NCBI GenBank assembly: GCA_032158125.1
Contig: JASKOT010000014.1
Location: 124,001-188,000 of the forward strand
Length of the DNA: 64,000 bases
Direction of reading: 5' to 3'
Source: Papiliotrema nemorosa
Taxonomy: Eukaryota; Basidiomycota; Tremellomycetes; Tremellales; Rhynchogastremaceae
The first letter of the stretch is position 1. Each line of letters starts with the position of its first letter. The notes below the pieces were generated by a model. That model was given only the letters and a program-made list of their open reading frames with translations. It did not search any database and was not told the DNA's origin. Below, piece by piece: positions 30,779-41,853 of the stretch. The translations under genes were made by a program, and so were the position numbers.

Positions 30779-33757
30779 ATGTCTAGAAAGCTCGATCTGT
30801 CCCAGTTTCGAGGAGACGACGATGACGAGGAAGACTTCCTCCCTCGATCTGTCAGTTCACACCAAACACATCTATCTCGTCGTGTACCCGACTGACGTTT
30901 TGCAGAAAGCCTTGGAATTGAACGAGCTGAAGAGTCGGACGTTCAACCATGGTATACAGAAGAAAACAAAGAAAGACCTCGAACGTGAAGCGGAAGAACG
31001 AAAGAAACGAGAAGACGAAGAGTCTGTCATGAATCGTCAAGCACTTGATACTGGTTGATGTACAGGGCCACAGCGAAAGCATTGGCAGAATTTGAAGATG
31101 CGTTTGATGGACCTTCTTCAGGACCTATGGGTCGAGGCAGGACTGGTGGAGGTTTTGTGAGAGCTGGAGGTGTACCAATGGGTCCTGCTATGTTGGCTTC
31201 GTCTTCCAGACCTGCCATTCCAACGGGACCGGCAGGACCACCGAAAGGACCTGCAGCTATGGGTTACGCGAGGGTGAGTGGGCTTGCGCAGACGCGTGGA
31301 AAGGAGCACCGGGGCTGATTTGTAGGCGAGAGCTGCTTCAAGAGCGCCTAGCCCCCCAGCGAGCGGATCGAAACCAAGAGGGAAGAGAGCGATGGACAGC
31401 TTCCTGGAGGAAATCAAAGGGTGCGTCGGCGTTCATTGACGTGTTTATTCGGCTCTTTTGGCTCACTTTACAATGTCGCTGATCGAGCAGAAACCAGGCT
31501 GTACGAGAACAACGCTTTGCCAAAGTAGCCAAATGTGCGTAGAGATCCAACCCCAGCCCTTCCACGGCAAGACGAGACAATTGACTCACCTGTCAGTGGA
31601 AGGATCATCAGTGTCCGCTCTCGCAGGTTTGCCACACTTTTTGACCTATACGGAGTGTGATCGACATGGCGTGCTGATACGATCTTCAAACAGCTTGGGA
31701 GAATTCGTCAGGTAATCGATCCTTTAACGAGCAAGAGGTACGCATGATGGTTCATTTGCGTATGCTGCGCTGATGAGCCTCACAGTCGACAAATCTCTTC
31801 GTGGTATGTTGTGTCGGCAAGTCAAGGAAGCATCTGAATATCTAGGGCAACTTACCGGCGACCATGACGGAGGAAGTTCTCGGTCGTTTCTTTGCGGACA
31901 TCGGTCCTGTAGGAACCGTCAAGATTATGTGGCGTATGTCTCTCAACGGTCCAATGTGGATATTGCTGAGGCGATAGCCCGAAGCGAACTCGAAATGGAA
32001 CAAGCCTTACGGGGCAAGATAAGCCTTCAAGGCTTCGTAGCGTACATGAAGCGGAAAGACGCCGAGACAGCCGTGCAGACCTTGGATGGAGCAGATTGGG
32101 GAGGTATCAGGTTGAAGGTTGGGTTCTCAAAGCCTGTACCGATACCATCGAAAGCGCTCTACGGTGCGTGATCCCCGACTCTCGTCTTTCCGCTTGAACT
32201 TGACTGAGAATGGCAGAAAGCACAACACGTCTGCCGCGGTCTCGTTCGAGGTCTCCTGCGACCAAGCGGCGGCGATCTAGATCGAGGAGTCGGTCTCGAA
32301 GTCCGGACCGAAACGCAAAATCTTTCAGATCAAGACAATCGGACTCTCCTCCTCGCAAAAGCAGAGGAAGGAGTAGGAGTCGCTCCCACTCATACTCCTC
32401 ATCCTCTTCGTATTCCCGCTCAAGATCGCGATCAAGAAGTCCGCCTGTCAAGAGACAGACTGCAAGAGAGAAATGGTTGGCGAGTATACCGGAGGACCGC
32501 GCCAAGTTCGTGCGCACCGTAGTGGACAAGGTGAAAGATAAAGGTAGAGGATTTGAGGATGTGCTGTTTGATCGGGAAAAACAAAACCCCTTGTTCTCGT
32601 TCCTATTCGACAAGACGGTGAGCTGATTCCTGCTCCGAGTCTTGAGCTCATGTCAGCTACCGGAGTATCACCTGTATAGATCGCTTCTCAGCTCGAGGTA
32701 TAGAATCCCAACGCCCCCTCCGGTCGGCTTCGAGGATGAGGTACGCCTGTTCTGGAGAGATGGCAAGGGCTAATCGTTTAGGGCTACGCATCCATGTACT
32801 CGTCTGATTCCGCTGAAGACTCGGAGAAGGAACGCACAGAGAAAGGTCAGATTGGCAAAATGGCCAAGAAGAGGCTGGAGGCAATGTTAAGGGTGATGAG
32901 CGGGAAGCGGGCAGAGATTGCTCGAGCCATGGAATACGCCGTGAAGCGGGCTGAGGCCGCTGACGAGGTGAGTTTGCCCGAGTACGGGTGTTTGTGACTT
33001 TGACTAATGTTTGCAGGTGGCAGAAGTGATTTGTCAGAGTTTGAAGTTGGACAATACACCAGTACCGCGCAAACTCGCCAGACTACATCTTGTGTCCGAC
33101 ATCTTGCACAATTCGGCGAGTTTGTGAAAGACGCACGTTGAAGATCCCTGACTCGTTAACAGGCTTCGCCTCTGCCGAATGTGTGGAAATACCGTATGGC
33201 TTTTGAGAAGCGTCTTCCGTTGGTATTCGCGCACTTTAAAGGTGTATATGATAGTCTACACGCATACTCCGGCACCATCAGTGCAGATGTCTTCCGAGGT
33301 CAAGTTGGAGCAGTCTTGGACGTCTGGGAACGATGGTGAGCCATAATCTTACTGTCTTCAAGCAGAAGCTTACGACAGGATCGTTTTCACGCAAGAAGTC
33401 CAGGATAGCTTGAGAGACTATTTCACTGGAACCCGTACACCAGGTCAAGATGCTGAGAGGGCTCGACAAAAGGCGCAAGAGGAGAAACAAGCGGTCGAGA
33501 AAACGGAAGAAGTGGATAAGCCCATGGTGGGATTCAAGAGTTCTGGGTTTAAATCGTCTTTCAAGCCGATTGCTGCTGTGCCCAGTGCCGCTCCCATCGC
33601 TGCAGAGGAAGATGTGGATGGCGAGGCGATGGGGGATTTGGATGGAGAAGCGCTGGATGTCGATGGCGAAGCAATGGATGAGGATTTGGACGGAGAAGTC
33701 ATTGACGACGTCGACGGCGAGGCAATGGACGATGATCTCGATGGCGAGGCGATGTAG
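30779..33757 (+). CDS. U2 snRNP-associated SURP-motif protein (SR140)
   Basis: The modules in order are: an N-terminal acidic start (SQFRGDDDDEEDFLP), a Lys/Glu helix, a Gly/Pro linker, the conserved SFLEEIKGNQAVREQRFAKV, and an RRM with STNLFVGNLPATMTEEVLGR, GPVGTVKIMWP and LQGFVAYMKRKDAETAV. An RS-rich segment (32228-32450), a SURP helix (NPLFSFLFDKT, LPEYHLYRS) and a CID-like domain (KRLEAMLRVMSGKRAEIARA, LHLVSDILHNSASPLPNVWK) follow. The C-terminal tail repeats DGEAMD/DLDGE. U2SURP belongs to the 17S U2 snRNP and acts in early spliceosome assembly. About 11 introns; two donors are GTGCGT. The RS segment sits between RRM and SURP rather than at the C-terminus as in the human protein. Confidence 0.92.
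33613..33757 (+). repeat. In-frame DGEAMD/DLDGE repeat at the U2SURP C-terminus
   Basis: The codons repeat units such as DVDGEAMGDLDGEALDVDGE about seven times, mostly as GA(T/C)GGCGA(G/A) words. The tract is acidic and ends the protein. Confidence 0.8.
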
Positions 33758-33872
33758 GGCAGATATGCTTTGAAGATTCGTCTTCATTCATGACTGCATG
33801 ATGCATACAAAGACAACATGACTGCCTAGTGAATTTAAAAAAAAACAGTTGAAGGTAATGCTGTTCTAGACA

Positions 33873-35437
33873 CTATGAGTGCCCATTCGCCTGACTTGCC
33901 TGATCTTGTGGCAAGAGGTGCTTGTCCACAATCCCAATCCACATCTTGTCATTGATCTTGATCGCCTTTTCCAAACTCGCTCTCAACCTCTTGTTCTCCG
34001 CTATCAGCTCTACTACCTGACTCTCTTCTCCTGTTCCCGCCGGTGCGGTCGAGATGGACCCGCTTAATACCGCTTTACGAGGTGGGCGCATTGCGTCAAG
34101 AGCGTTCCGAGATGACGGACGCAGGACTATACCGACCTCTTGGACGTCTTTCGCCGTTCGACCCACTCGCATCCTCTCAAACGGCTTGATATCGATAATT
34201 GGCCACACGTCGCTTTTACCCGTTGTAGAACCTGTCAGATCTGGAGGTCGGAGTAATGTGCTGAGATGGGTAATGGGTCCTGCGTGGGTGGTGATTGTCC
34301 GTAGATGTTGGTGAGATGGAAGAGCGTGAATGTGGATATCGGCTGATTGGGTGCCTATCAACAGGTGGGATGCTGATATGGATAGAGAAAGAGATGTGAT
34401 CGGTGATCTGCCTGTGAGTGTCTTTGCGTCAACACTGCCATAACCACCTACTTGTTGGAAATAACAGATCCGTCAGACTTTACAGGTGGTGCTCCCTGTC
34501 CACCGCCCCCCACAGCTTCAATCTCATCCCCCACATCCCCTACATCTCCTCTGCGCCTGAACAGTGGTATGTGGAAGATATCTCCTTGTGCCGTTCCAAC
34601 GTAGAAGAATCGCTCCGACGCTTCGACGGCAAGTGTGGAAGGCACGATTCCAGCTGGGAAGCTGAAAGTTGATAATAAGTTGAACGGGGGATGTAGACTC
34701 CACATCTTGACAGTTCCATCTTCTGATGCTGTCCAACATCTCCCGCCGGCCACATTGGACGTCCGGCTGACAACTACATCGCGAATGCCTAGGGTGTGGT
34801 CGTTGAGTGTGCCATAAGGTTTCGGAAGACCTTCCTCGGCTGGATCTACTAGTCGTGACACGAGGTAAATGTGAATGGATGAGTCTAGAGAGGAAGATAA
34901 GAGGAGTCGAGAGTCGGAAGTGAAAGTCAGAGAGGTAATAGCTCGATAATGGGCTGTGAATGAAGCGTGAAGAAGACCGGATGAGATCTGGCCGTTGAGC
35001 TCATGCCATGCGTGAGGAAATACAGCCTTACCTCCCATAGATATATGTGACCAGTAGGCGATCCACCTACAGCCCAACAGCCGTTGGGCGAGACTTTGAA
35101 ACAGCTCAACCTTTCGGGCAAGTGCAATTTCAGATGCATTTGGTCCTTCTCTTCAGCTTTTACGTAGTGCAATGGCTTCAAAACGCACCTTTTGCCAAGC
35201 CCAGATGTTTACTATCGCCTTGCCTTCCTGTACTGCGAATACAGCTCCACCCGCGTCGTTCCTTGTGGGGACATAGCTCACGCTCTGAGGTGGACTGACG
35301 GAAGTTTTGAAAGGTTGAACAGATTGAGCAGAGTGGAGGTCATGGAGGTGTATAGCAGGCGCTGTGGAAGATCGCCCAGGTGCCGAAGCGGTTGTCTCAC
35401 CCGAACATGCCGATAATATGAGCTCCTGAGGGGCCAT
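33873..35437 (-). CDS. IPI3: WD40 protein of the Rix1 complex (Ipi3/WDR18)
   Basis: The start MAPQELILSACSG is followed by WD-type blades: VQEGKAIVNIWAWQK, RLSCFKVSPNGCWAVGGSPT with GHIYLWE, AITSLTFTSDSRLLLSSSLD, RDVVVSRTSNVAGGRCWTAS with DGTVKMWS, and FFYVGTAQGDIFHIPL. The C-terminal half contains HLLIGTQSADIHIHALPSHQ, and a terminal helix (LIAENKRLRASLEKAIKIND) that matches the Ipi3 oligomerisation tail. Ipi3 works with Rix1 and Ipi1 in pre-60S ribosome maturation and ITS2 processing in the nucleus. It has four or five exons. An upstream in-frame extension exists, but the Ipi3-like start at MAPQ fits best. Confidence 0.88.
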
Positions 35438-35740
35438 GTTGGTTCTCAACCAAGGGATTCGGGCGACTAGGGTGGATAGATGAGTGCTGGACCGGTGGAC
35501 ATTCGAATTCACAACATTTCGGGAGGCGTCACGTGATTTCACTGGGATGGGCGGCGATCGCCGCACACTCAGTGTCTGCGTTTCATCATTGCCTCGAGCC
35601 TGTATTGATCTTCAGAAAGCTTCGACTGGTCATCCATCCTTGCATAAAGACCCTCGCCTTGGCCTCTACTGTTCGCTGATATATCAAAGACCGATGCTAT
35701 CATAACTGTACAATCCGAAAAACGCTTGGAACTGGCCGCA
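35438..35740. promoter_or_regulatory. Divergent promoter region, IPI3 and acidic protein
   Basis: About 303 bp. A CACGTG-like half site (TCACGTGATT, 35530-35539) is present. No gene is seen. Confidence 0.35.
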
Positions 35741-38700
35741 ATGTCGGTCAGATCGATGCCTACTGGTAATCCAATCCGCCTGCCATCAGCATATGACCGA
35801 TTCGACTCGACCAAGCGTAATTCATGGCTTGATGGATTGGTGAGCAAAATCCAGAAGGGGAAAAGGAGACCTTCCGAAGCTGGACCTTCTAGATCGCCCT
35901 CACCATTGAGCGAATCGTTCAATGATACTCAAGCCTTGGAAGTACCGGTGGATATAACGCTGCATCGAGATGTTTTCTCTGTGGCTCCGCCGGTAACTGA
36001 AGAACAGCAGGATGTTTTAGTTGATGAAGATGAAGATGAAGGAGAGGAGGAGGATCGACTATTTGAAGATGATATGGACCAAATCCAGGAGGACTATGTG
36101 AACGAGGAGGATGAGCAGGGTCAAGCTGTTTCGGAGAATGTCCTTGAACAAGCTTTGATCAATGCGGAGGAGCATGCGTTTCAGTCTCATGCAGTAGGTT
36201 CAGCTCTCGAAATCCCCCGGCTTTAAATAGCTGACTCAAAGGCGGCCGGATTGCCTTTGTCTCCCGCTCTGACCGAATACGTCAATGGCTATGAAGCGAA
36301 TGGCTACCACGAGGACTATGCCGAGGAAGATGAATTGCTCAGGGACGAAGAACAATACGAAGAGGACGCTCAATATGATGATCAATCTGAGAATGATGCT
36401 CGTCCAATGTATGCGGCAGGCGAAGATGACGAGGTTGTGTACATCGGCAGTTCCGATGAGGAAGAGGAAGAGGAAGAGGAACAAGAAGAAGAGGAAGAAG
36501 AAGAAGAGGAAGAAGAAGAAGAAGAGGAAGAGGCACAGAAACAGGAAGAGGAACTGGAACTGGAAGAGGAAGAGGAAGAGCAAGACCAAGAAGACGAAGC
36601 GGAGGAAGGAGGGGAGCGATCGGATGCAGAAGTATATGGAGATGATGACCAGAGTGGAGAGGGTCACGATGATGCGATGGACGGTATCGACGATCACCAA
36701 GAGGATGGACTCAACGAGGGTGACGCCGCAGTCCTGGAACATGACAACTATCATCGGACAAGAACAGGCCAGGTTGCCGTACCTCTGCCTAGTGGAGGCG
36801 CAGGAGAAACTCATCCATACTATCACGAGGACGTACTAGGCCCTAGTCCGAGCCAAGAACAGAGGAGTTTACCCTTGCCAGGTGGCATTGAATCTCAAGG
36901 ACCGCCTCATTTCGAGGATGCAAAGGACGACGCAGACTTCAGCGAGGCATTCGTGCAGGACGATGGACAGTATACGGAAGCGGCACCTCCTGCTTTCGAG
37001 CAGATCACTCCAGTATCCCAGCCGCCATTCTTGGACGAATCGACCGCATCTGACGCGTTTCGCAACGATGCCGGTTCATCCTCTTCCGCGCATTACGCAA
37101 CCAATCTTATCCCCGCCGTCGAAGCATATGATCCACACCTCGATACTGCTCCGGCTGAGCAATTCAACGCGCAACGTTCGGCTTATCCCGAGATACCGAC
37201 AGGCTCGATTTCCGTCGCTCCTCCGTCCGATTTAGACTTCGACGCACTCATGGCCGATCCTTTGACGGCGCAGAGTATCGCCAACGAATTCATTGATCCG
37301 GCTTTACAGGGCTTAATAGCGGATCTTTTGCCCATTACGCCCAACATATATCCCGAGTTACCCTTCGAATCAGATCCATTGCCAGCAGGGCAGGACAGTG
37401 GCATCGTGGAACAGTCGATACCTGCAACAAGTGACGTCCGTGCCGTTCCGACTTCTATAAGTGATCCGGATGCTGGTCATGACGCAAATGACGTCTCCCA
37501 ACAAGAAGAGGACGAGCTGGATCATGAAGGTGATGACGAAGACACGGAACAAGGTGGAAAGTATTTAACGGGGCAATATGAGCAGACACTGGAAGACGGC
37601 CAATACGATGAAGCTCACCCAGCCGAGGAAGATGTCAATGGCGAAGATTTCAACTACGCTGCAGCAGATATGTCTGGTACAGTTCGTCCGAAAGGCGGCA
37701 GTCCCAGCGAGGCCATTGAAATATTGTCGTCAGACGAGGAGGAAGAAGAGCTTGAAGGAGAGCGGGCCTCAGAGGAAGATTCTGATGATGACGCAGATGA
37801 GGCCACGGATCAAGAATCAGACGAAATACAGGACGTTGCTGTCTACGGGGAGTCAGGCGTAATGGACGAGGATATGCTCGATGGAGAGTCAGAAGAGGGA
37901 GAAGAGGTGGAAGAAAAGGGAGCACAACCAGTTTCGAGCGTTGACAAGGTCACTATTGGATCGCCACTAGCGGTGTCGGCTGCATCGCCAACTTCTCGAG
38001 CCAACCTGGATGTCGACGGTATCGTGGAAGCGGGCGGATTACCGTCACATACCCCGGAGGTATTGGACCTCCACGAGCCTGGGCCGGCAACTAGAGACGT
38101 CTCCCCCGAAATCCATGCTTTTCGTTCGCCTAGTCTACCCGCAAACAGTTCAATTTTACCGTCATGGGCCAATGAGCGCTATACACGATCTCGCGATCAA
38201 GACGAAGATGGAGACGGTCCCGTTTCGATACCGCTCAACGATGTGATTGTAGAGGAAATCTTGGAGAGATCCACACCTAGTGGTATCGAGGATATTGTTC
38301 GACAGGCAATAGCTATCGTGTCCGAACCACCTACTATTCAAAATACCCCTGAAATACGGTCTTCACTGGTGATCACAGAGGTTGTGGAAGAGGAGGGCGA
38401 TACCATGGTCGAAGAAGATGCAGCGCCCTTGCCAGACGAACAAGTGCTGCTCGCCGAAGAGGTGCCTCAACCTGTCGAGGCTGTGAGCAACGCGTTGTCC
38501 AGCGACGTTGTGACAGACTCGGTCGCATCGAAGCAGGTGGAGGAACCAGAGGTCCACCTAACAGGGGACTCCATGAAAGCGGTAGCCGAGCGGGATCTGA
38601 CATCTCCCGTCGTCGAAGCCGAAAAAGTACTGGCATTACTGGAAGAGTCAGCGGATGTGCAACGGTGAGTTATCTGCTGCGTCCGCCGTCATAACATGCT

Positions 38701-41588
38701 GAACTGCTAGGGACACCGGAGCTCCAGAAAAGATCGCGGATGCGGAAATCACGATAAGCGTTTCTACTGAACCTGCTTTGAACGAGTCTGCAGCCGAGGC
38801 GTTGGTCACCGAAACGGTGGTCGTACTTCGTGGCGAACAGGACGTCGAGATGGAGGAAATGCCCGCGGATGAGATTCATCAACAGCATGACCAAGCCGCA
38901 GCTCCATTTGCAGGCAATACAGCTGAAATCGCTGAATCATCACGCATGGACGCTATACCGGAGGATCATCCCCCTGTTCCCGACGAGAGCTTCTCAGCGA
39001 CAGTCCCGGCACCCCGAATGGCAGATTTAGTTATGGCACCGGCAGTTCCTCTTTTGAAAGCCACACAATCAATGCCAGTGCCTATGCTGCTTCGAACGCC
39101 GGCAGCCAGTCCGCCGAAGTCAGACCCCTTCGCGGAGGTCAACATCGAGACGGAGCGAGATACAGACACAGCTCTGGTCGAGCTGCCCGACCCATACGAA
39201 GCTCCTCCTGACACGAACACATTGGCACCCTTGTCCCCCGGGCAAACTCTGCAGACCAAGTTGAATCGGTCTCCTTCGTTGAGCGTGGAACCTCCTCTTC
39301 ATCCTCCAGAGCCCGACTCTGTAGCCAGCGCGACTTACCGCCCGGAGTCGCCTATCCTCCTGCCCGATCCTCGACTGCCTCCGCCAGACACGACAGTCCC
39401 GCCTCCACTCAGTCCCAGCCAAATTCCTAATCAGCCGTTGCCGTCTCCCTCAGTCATCGTGGAACCTCCGGAAAATCCTCCGCAGCCAGACTCTGTCGAA
39501 AAAGTCGCTCCGAGGGAAGAAACGCCCACTCCACTACCCGACCCACACGAGGCACCTCCGGATTCCACCTCAGATGCTCCGATTGTACCGCACCTTGAGA
39601 CCGAACGGAGCACTCCGAACCCATCCATCGTCGTGGAGCCACCCTTGGACACTGCTGTCCCGACTGTTCCTGCTTCCGTAGCGCAATCGCGAGAGAGCAC
39701 TCCCGCCATCCTGCCCGACCCGCATGCTCCCCCATCTGACACGGATCGAGAGAATCCAGAAGTCCCATTGATGGCCGACCGAGCGGGCACACTTTCGCCA
39801 TCCGTTGAAGCTCAGGTGACAGATGAAGCTAGCGGCAATCAAACGGCTGCGCAGTCGGACAGACATCCTGTCGATGAGACCACCGCGACGTCGTCTGCCA
39901 ACGATGAACAAGAGGACGACGCCCAATCGGTCAAGACAGCCACGTCCCTTGAGCCCACGCCCCCCGTCCCGGACCCTATGACGGAGTCGATGCGACTGCG
40001 ACATCATCATGGAGGCCAGCACGCCGGCCACGGCCATCAACGGACAGGGTCCGATGCCAGAGGATTGCGTGGTTCGGAGAACGCGCCGGTGACGCGTTCG
40101 CATTGCTTCTACCGAAAGTTGCGACTCCGAGGCGAAGGCGGTCTGTCGGCTGAGGTCCTGGTGCCCCAATGTACCGTCTTCGAGCATGAGAAATTGGAGG
40201 ATGAGAACACGCAAGTTCTGGGTGAGGCCACCGAAGAGGAAGAGAAACAAGGGCGAGGTCAAGCTATCACCGAGGAACATCCCATTCTCCATCCTCACCT
40301 CGTATTGCAGCTACATCGAATCGTCGGTCCAGACATCTTTGAGGAAGGTCATTGCTTTTTCCTCTCCGCCAACAAAGAATCCCTGGAATCAGCGGTGATA
40401 CCGGAAGAGATTTATCTGACGCCGGGCAAGCATGCCAGAAAACGATCCCTTTCAGCAATGGAGGATGGGCCTGTCTCTCAGCCACCACTTTCAGCCAGAA
40501 AGACAAGGCATTCTAAAAGGTTGAGCGAGAACAGAGAGTTGGCGCCGGCGCCTTCAGCATCTACGCCCAGCAAAAGTCCAGCTAGGGCGACCAAGAGGAC
40601 AACAAGGTCTGCTTCGAGACAGACGGATGATGGGGCAGGTGCTGGAATCGCCGATACGATTGAAACTCAACCGAAGAGAACGTCAAACAGGGGTAGGCGA
40701 TCCACTTCGATGGTAGCGGACAAGAGCATCTCGTCCATCCAGGAAGAGAAATATGACGTAGAAGAACGAGCTGAGACGCCTGTCGACGTTGTCATCGAGA
40801 CTGCCCCCGTCACGCCAAATCGAGGGCGAGCTTCGAGAGCGAAAAGATCTGCCCGGAAATCTAAAGGTCACTCAACTTCGAGCAACACAGTCAAGGATGA
40901 TGACGCGGCTTACAGACCCGACGAGGTGGATTTCGAGAGCGAAACGGACAAATCCGATGCTGAGGCGGGTATCATCGCAGCCGCGCGCAACACGCCCAAG
41001 GCGAAGGCTAGGAGAACCCAGAGTCGAACCCCGGGTGTGACTGACTCGGTAGAGGTTGTCATCGAAACCCAAGGAGAAACGAATTCGCCGTCGGCAATTG
41101 AACAGCACGAGGAGGAAGCTCTAGAGGATAAAGGTAGACAATCAAAGGTGACAAGGAGACAGTCCAAAAGGCAAAAGGCGAGATCGAACAGGACGGAAGA
41201 AGAGGCTTACCGGCCACCGGAAGAAGAGCAAGAGGACGAGAATGAAGGGGTCTCTTTGTCGATGAAGAAGGTTGAAGAAGAGGAAGGTGCGGTCCCAGAA
41301 ACAACTGAAGAGAGGGAAACGGAAGAATCGACACCGAAAGCGACCCGAACGAGGAAAAGAAAAGCGAGACTTTCTTCTCCTAGCAAGAAGAAGATGACCA
41401 AATCGGATGCGGTCGACGTGGACCCTCAAGAAGAAGTGAATGATCGAACAGCTTCAGAGGCCCGTGCAGCGGAAGAGGGAGGGGACGAGGAGACACCCGA
41501 CGCGGATGCGTCTGAAGAGGGCACGCAGCGAAGAGCAAAGCGGCCGAGAGGGTTCTGGTCGAGGTTTCTAGGTGGAAGGGCAGGCTAG
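35741..41588 (+). CDS. Very large acidic, repeat-bearing probable nuclear protein
   Basis: Three exons, 35741-36193, 36242-38664 and 38711-41588, join in phase to 1,917 residues. I do not recognise the family. The first 150 residues include a basic start (DGLVSKIQKGKRRPSEAG) and acidic runs. A Glu tract of more than 60 residues follows VVYIGSSDEEE. Another hydrophobic-acidic patch (AIEILSSDEEEEE) lies near residue 650; both look like SUMO-interaction motifs. A Pro-rich tandem repeat occupies 39180-39800. A compact conserved-looking block (RSHCFYRKLRLRGEGGLSAE, VLVPQCTVF, HPILHPHLVLQLHRIVGPDI) sits at about 40095-40360. The C-terminus is basic with RGR-type AT-hook-like patches and ends KRPRGFWSRFLGGRAG. 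A nuclear chromatin or scaffold role is inferred. Confidence 0.8.
36457..36600 (+). repeat. GAA/GAG microsatellite coding a poly-Glu tract
   Basis: Near-perfect repeats of GAAGAG and GAAGAA words encode more than 40 consecutive mostly Glu residues. The antisense strand reads as Leu/Phe-rich open frames, which are artefacts. Confidence 0.85.
39180..39800 (+). repeat. Pro-rich tandem protein repeat, about 58 codons per unit
   Basis: Three full and one partial copy begin near 39180, 39354, 39531 and 39708. Each opens with LPDPxxxPPD, has SPSxxVEPP in the middle and ends with xSVxxxxxREExTP. Units have diverged in sequence but keep spacing. Confidence 0.75.
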
Positions 41589-41853
41589 CTCTGCTTAGTA
41601 GAGTGGAGTATGAGGACGAGGCACGATCGTCTTGGAAGCCGCATGTATGATCAATGACATTATGGGTGACGATCATAGTTAAAATAGATGCCAGTTGAGC
41701 AGAGCATCGACTCCCTTTGTAAGGCACGTCCGCTGGCCAACCACATGCAATGTCACGTACTCAATCCTGGACTATTCATGCACCCTCGTTATATTATCAC
41801 AAAATCGGTCAAATTACCTTGATATTATCATCGCCATTGCCATCCATCTACCT

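Noticed and set aside
33278..33787. Minus-strand 169-codon frame
   Set aside because: Antisense of the U2SURP CID and DGEAMD repeat; U2SURP coding evidence on the + strand is strong.
36236..36826. Long minus-strand frame rich in Leu and Phe
   Set aside because: It is the antisense of the GAA/GAG poly-Glu tract of the large acidic gene and has no independent coding signal.
39570..40298. Minus-strand 242-codon frame
   Set aside because: Lies wholly inside the verified 2.9-kb exon of the acidic gene and shows no domain.
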